The notes under the pieces were generated by a model. It did no database searches, had not been told where the DNA came from, and saw only the letters and a program-made list of their open reading frames with translations. Shown here one piece after another: positions 60,167 through 64,000 of a stretch of 64,000 nucleotides of DNA. Positions within the stretch are counted from its first letter, which is position 1, and each line of letters starts with the position of its first letter. Source of the DNA: Microcoleus sp. EPA2 (lineage in GTDB: Bacteria; Cyanobacteriota; Cyanobacteriia; Cyanobacteriales; Microcoleaceae); assembly GCA_020882975.1 (NCBI GenBank), contig JAHRFD010000027.1, positions 31,938 to 95,937 of the forward strand, given 5' to 3'. The position numbers and the translations under genes were made by a program.

Positions 60167-61027
60167 TTGGCCTACGACAACACCTGTAAATATCTAGCAG
60201 AAAAATTCCCCGCCGCCTTCGCCCACTGGCTGCTACCAATTGACGAACCCACCACTGTTCAGGTACTCAAAACCGAACTAATTCAAGAACCCATCCGAGC
60301 CGATTCTCTCGTTTTCCTGCAAACGGATAACCAAATCCTACATCTGGAATTTGAAACCAGACCCTACTCCGACCCGCCGATCGCCTTCAGGATGCTAGAC
60401 TACTACGTTAGGCTCAAACGGCAATACTCCTGTGCCATCAATCAAGTAGTAATCTTTTTGCAGCAAACAGCCTCAGAACAAGTTTTTGTATCCGAGTACA
60501 CAGACACGAACACCCGACACGGCTATCGAGTTATTCGCCTGTGGGAACAAGACCCCGCTTTACTGCTGTCCGTCCCCGGCTTACTCCCATTGGCGACACT
60601 ATCCCAAACCAACTCGCCGCGAACTTTGTTAGAGCAAATAGCTACTCAGATTGCTACAATAGAAGAACCGAACCAACAAGCAGATTTACTCGCTTGTACC
60701 CAAGTGCTCGCAGGTTTGAGATTTGAAAAAGACTTAATCAGACAACTATTTAGGAAAGAAACTATGCGCGGTTCTGTGATTTACCAAGAAATTCGCGAAG
60801 ATGGCCTCCTTGAAGGAAGACAACTAGGCCTCCTTGAAGGAAGGAAAGATGAGGCGCTGTCGTTGCTCAGTCGCCTGTTGATTCGACGCATCGGTTCGAT
60901 CGCACCTGAAACCCGCGAGCAAATTCAGACTTTATCAGTAGAAGAATTAGAGGATTTAGGAGAGGCGCTGCTGGATTTTTCATCAGCCTCAGATTTAACC
61001 AATTGGTTGAATGAACATCAGCCTTAA
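60167..61027 (+). CDS. Rpn-family/DUF4351 recombination-promoting nuclease-like protein
   Basis: The 286-residue protein has an N-terminal PD-(D/E)xK domain: YDNTCKYLAEKFPAAFAHWL, then PIRADSLVFLQTDN (Asp) and ILHLEFETRPYSDP (Glu-x-Glu), and a C-terminal DUF4351-like helical end (LSLLSRLLIRRIGSIAPETR). LLEGRQLGLLEGRKD is a small internal duplication. Only a TTG (60167) is available as start; no ATG or good Shine-Dalgarno sequence is nearby. The related E. coli Rpn proteins promote RecA-independent recombination. Confidence 0.85.
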   Translation: MAYDNTCKYLAEKFPAAFAHWLLPIDEPTTVQVLKTELIQEPIRADSLVFLQTDNQILHLEFETRPYSDPPIAFRMLDYYVRLKRQYSCAINQVVIFLQQTASEQVFVSEYTDTNTRHGYRVIRLWEQDPALLLSVPGLLPLATLSQTNSPRTLLEQIATQIATIEEPNQQADLLACTQVLAGLRFEKDLIRQLFRKETMRGSVIYQEIREDGLLEGRQLGLLEGRKDEALSLLSRLLIRRIGSIAPETREQIQTLSVEELEDLGEALLDFSSASDLTNWLNEHQP

Positions 61028-61050
61028 TTGCTAAGATATAACCTCTTATA

Positions 61051-61422
61051 TTAATTTAATGGGTCGTTGCACATATCTCGATCCCCCTAAATCCCCCTTA
61101 AGAAGGGGGACTTTGAGAAGAATCTTGTCCCCCCCTTGTAGGGGCGGTGCCCCCGTGCCCGCCCTCTTTAGGGCTTTGAGAAGAGTCTTGTCCCCCCCTT
61201 AAGAAGGGGGGCTAGGGGGGATCGGATTCTACGGGGCCTCATAAAAAATTGGTATTATATTAATTTAATGGGTCGTTGCACATATCTCGATCCCCCTAAA
61301 TCCCCCTTAAGAAGGGGGACTGTGAGAAGAGTCTTGTCCCCCCATTGTAGGGGCGGTGCCCCCGTGCCCGCCCTCTTTAGGGGGGATCGGATTCTATACA
61401 GCATCATAAAAAAATGGTATTA
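61051..61422 (+). repeat. Tandem duplicate of the gatccccct ... ggggggatc element
   Basis: Two copies begin ttaatttaatgggtcgttgc, at 61051 and 61260. Each contains cgatccccctaaatccccct, agggggactttgagaag (first copy) or agggggactgtgagaag (second), a gtaggggcggtgcccccgtg hairpin and ggggggatcggattcta, then cataaaaaattggtatta. The first copy has an extra internal segment. Related copy: 13470. Confidence 0.9.
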
Positions 61423-61466
61423 TTATCAAAACTTCACCAAATATATACTTTAAGGAAACTTAAGCC

Positions 61467-62273
61467 ATGACCGTTGATGAAGCAATCGCGATCGCAGAAA
61501 CAGTCCTCGATGGCGAAGGCTTAAACGACGTGCAAGAGCTCATCTTCAGACAATGCTGGGAAGGCCGATGTTCCTACGAAGAAATTTCTCAACTCTCTCA
61601 ATATAATGATGAATACATCAAAGCGCTGGCGGCTAAACTCTGGAAACAACTCTCAGAGGCTTTTGATGAAAAGGTAAAAAAAAATAATTTACGCTCTGTT
61701 TTTAAGCGATACTTGCGACGACATCAAGTGACATTACATCGAACTCAAGTTATCGGAGTTAACCTCAGCGGTGCTAATTTAACCGGAGCCAGACTATCAT
61801 TCGCAAACTTAAGTGAATCTGATTCGTCAGCAGATTTACACGGTGCAATTCTATCTGATTATCATACAGTATCAGATGGAATTATTAAGCCGGAAAACGC
61901 GCATAACCAGGGAATTTTTTCAAGCACAAAAGAACGGATTTATCACGGGAACGATCTGCGCTTTCGCTGCGAAGAACAAGTAAAAATAGCCGAAGCGCTC
62001 GATCGCACAAACACCCTCTTTTTCCCCAACTCCAAAGCCCGCCTCACCACACCCGCAGGGCGACAAAACCAAGAACCAGATTTTCTCATCTTCCACCAAG
62101 GCAAATGGGGTATTCTGGAAATATGGCATCCAGATACAGAAAAAGATGAAACGCGCGATCGCCTGTTTGCATCTGCTGGTATTACCATCATCCACTATTG
62201 TGATGCCCAAAGATGCTGCGAAGATGCCGATCGCGTTGTTCGAGAGTTTTTAGATATCTTAAGTCAGGAATAG
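61467..62273 (+). CDS. HTH (vWA-MoxR-associated type) / pentapeptide / nuclease-like fusion protein
   Basis: The 268-residue protein has three modules. Residues about 1-85 are the winged-helix-like domain that heads many cyanobacterial conflict proteins (MTVDEAIAIAETVLDGEGLN, EEISQLSQYNDEYIKALAAK). Residues about 93-130 hold a few pentapeptides (VNLSGANLTGARLSFANLSE). Residues about 160-268 form a restriction-nuclease-like domain (QEPDFLIFHQGKWGILEIWH, DRLFASAGITIIHYCDAQRC), with PDF-x-n-ExW in place of the usual D...ExK. The catalytic competence is thus uncertain. A defence or signalling effector role is inferred. ATG 61467. Confidence 0.78.
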   Translation: MTVDEAIAIAETVLDGEGLNDVQELIFRQCWEGRCSYEEISQLSQYNDEYIKALAAKLWKQLSEAFDEKVKKNNLRSVFKRYLRRHQVTLHRTQVIGVNLSGANLTGARLSFANLSESDSSADLHGAILSDYHTVSDGIIKPENAHNQGIFSSTKERIYHGNDLRFRCEEQVKIAEALDRTNTLFFPNSKARLTTPAGRQNQEPDFLIFHQGKWGILEIWHPDTEKDETRDRLFASAGITIIHYCDAQRCCEDADRVVREFLDILSQE

Positions 62274-62282
62274 TACCATTAG

Positions 62283-63854
62283 TTATTGAGACGCGATCTC
62301 AATCGGAATAGCGATCGCAAACTCTGCTCCCTCTCCAGGCCTAGATTTTACTTCGATAGTTCCAACGTGTTTATCAACCACAATTTGATGAACAATCGCC
62401 AATCCCAGCCCCGTTCCCTTACCCACGCCCTTGGTTGTAAACAGATGGTCAAATACTTTCTGCTTCACTTCATCTGTCATACCAATACCATTATCTTTAA
62501 TGCGGATTCCAGCAGATTTGCGATCGCTAGATAACTCAGTTTTAATCGCAATCCGGTTCGGATTCGCTTCAATATCTTCAAGGCTGCGTTGTTGATTTGA
62601 GTCTTCTAAGGAATCGATCGCATTAGCCAGCAAATTCATGAAGACTTGGTTGAGTTGTCCAGCATAACATTCGACTTTCGGCAGTTCGCCGTATTCTCTG
62701 ATAATCTCGATCGCAGGTCTGGTAGGATTTGATTTTAGTCGATGCTGGAGAATCAAGATGGTACTATCAATGCCCTCATGAATGTTGAACATTGTGGGGC
62801 GATCGCAATCGGCTCTCGAAAAAATGCGTAAACTTCTACTGATATCTTTAATTCGTACCACCCCATCTTTCATCGATTGAAAAAGCTTAGGCAAGTCTTG
62901 CCGTATATAATCTAGGTCGATCGCTTGAATTTCTGCCTCTATCTCGGAACCAGGTTGCGGAAATTTTTGTTGATATAAATTAATCAGACCAAACAAATCC
63001 CTTACGTAGTCTCGCGCCGGAGCTATATTCCCAGCAATAAAGCCAACCGGATTATTGATTTCATGAGCAACACCAGCCATCATTTGCCCTAAAGCTGACA
63101 TTTTCTCACTTTGGATTAGCTGAATCTGCGACTCTTTCAGTGCCGTGAGAGTTTGTTCCAATGCGTCATTTGTGGTTTGAAGCGTCTGTGTGCGCTCCAT
63201 CACTTTCGATTCTAGAAGTTGACGCTCTTGTTCCAAGCGCGCTTCCCGCTGGCGCACATTCTTGATTTCCTGAAATCTTTGCTGTGATCGCAACATTTCC
63301 GATCGCAGTATCCAAATTGTCGCAACTAAAAAGGTCATAATCAATATCGAGCCAAAGTTAGCCCAGTATTGTAGATTTGCCCTATTTTTTGCCGCTTCTA
63401 CGGTCTTTTTCGTCACGATCGCATACAATTTTTCATAGCTGGGATCTACCTGCTTCTCATCCACCTCCAATGCTTCTTCAATCTGAGCAGTTTTTAGCAG
63501 GGTCAAGAGTTTATTAACAGCGATCGAATAGGTTTGGTAGGCTGAGTCCACTTCTTGCAAATCTCGAAACGAAGAAGCAGTATGTTTGAGGGTATCAAAA
63601 CTGAGCTTTGCTTGCTGTCGTTGCTTCTCTAGGGTTTCCTCTAGATCTGAGGTAACTTTTTTGTTAGCAATTGCTCTCCACTCCAGCGCGTCTAAGCGAT
63701 TGGCCAATCCTTGCAAATGTCGGAGTTCCGTTTCATAGCTAGCGGATCGATCGGACAAATAATTTAATTTGGCAATGCCAAAATTTGCTGCCATCACCGC
63801 GGTGACAGCAACTGCCAAAACGGACTAGCCTTGAAGATCTTTGTGATGCTGCAT
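62283..63854 (-). pseudogene. Sensor histidine kinase with an amber codon near the N-terminus
   Basis: From 63818 downward an open frame of 511 codons has a transmembrane helix, a periplasmic helical domain (about 30-155), a second helix (WANFGSILIMTFLVATIWIL), a coiled coil, and a kinase core: H box MAGVAHEINNPVGF, N box LLANAIDSL, G1 DNGIGM, G2 GKGTGLGLAI. No ATG starts this frame. An ATG at 63854 with GGAG ten bases upstream reads MQHHKDLQG, then TAG at 63827-63825, then SVLAVAVTAVMAANFG. TGG to TAG would explain it. If TTG 63818 is used, the protein is intact except for the first residues. Confidence 0.8.
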
Positions 63855-63894
63855 TGTTCGATCGACTCCAGCCGCTTTACCAAAAAATTGGGTC

Positions 63895-63923
63895 TAAAGC
63901 CCCGTCCTTCTAGGACGGCTTTA
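63895..63923. repeat. Small palindrome near the right end
   Basis: taaagccccgtcc and ggacggcttta pair around ttcta with one two-base bulge. The last 75 bases of the window are AT-rich with no gene. Confidence 0.6.
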
Positions 63924-64000
63924 ATTTCCACTTATTGCAAATAATTGTTAAATATACGTATTTTGTAACTAAAAGCTTTCGCAAAAGTGATAAGATTTTG

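Overview
The window is chromosome from a filamentous, non-heterocystous-type cyanobacterium (Microcoleus/Oscillatoria/Kamptonema-like). This rests on very frequent HIP1-type GCGATCGC words, an ndhAIGE block, a phycobilisome core gene (apcF), a glnA promoter of textbook NtcA architecture, a cyanobacterial tmRNA tag (ANNIVPFARKAVAVA), XisH/XisI, and many short palindromic and heptanucleotide repeats between genes. The genus is an inference; no rRNA is present.

Layout. 0-12 kb: housekeeping genes (partial glycosyltransferase, rsmI, PfkB kinase, JmjC/cupin protein, cysQ-like phosphatase, xseAB, gmk-remA, M3 oligopeptidase). 12-19 kb: a repeat-rich gap with a possible 44-residue membrane peptide, a CapA-like protein, and a 960-residue NERD / superfamily I helicase / pentapeptide-repeat fusion. 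19-31 kb: HEAT protein, map, two Ser/Thr kinases with transmembrane segments, folB, the ndhA-I-G-E NDH-1 cluster with repeat-swollen spacers, tmRNA with its own promoter and terminator, YgfZ. 31-38 kb: pfkA, two tandem DUF697-type GTPases, tlyA. 39-43 kb: apcF divergent from glnA, then a ferritin-like diiron protein. 43-49 kb: tldD/pmbA, an 83-bp tandem array interrupted by a small MITE-like insertion, a GNAT and a THUMP RNA methyltransferase. 48.9-50.9 kb: an AT-rich type II restriction-modification pair. 51-55.6 kb: cyclophilin, prohibitin, fructosamine kinase, ABC-F ATPase. 56-64 kb: an accessory island with a small antitoxin-like protein, xisH (nonsense) / xisI, Uma2, HicB, a frameshifted small gene, a second superfamily I helicase, an Rpn/DUF4351 protein, an HTH-pentapeptide-nuclease fusion, and a histidine kinase with an early amber codon.

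The most notable material is: (a) the two multidomain pentapeptide proteins (15.6-18.5 kb and 61.5-62.3 kb), which look like conflict or DNA-repair effectors; (b) mobile repeat sequence translated in frame inside two genes (the helicase and fructosamine kinase); (c) a tandem repeat that duplicates a gene's leader together with its start codon; (d) a filled site for a ~101-bp MITE inside a tandem array, with a 5-bp target duplication; (e) a YhdJ-like restriction-modification pair for which no ATGCAT was seen by eye in the window. All protein calls rest on reading motifs and family resemblance, not on database searches.
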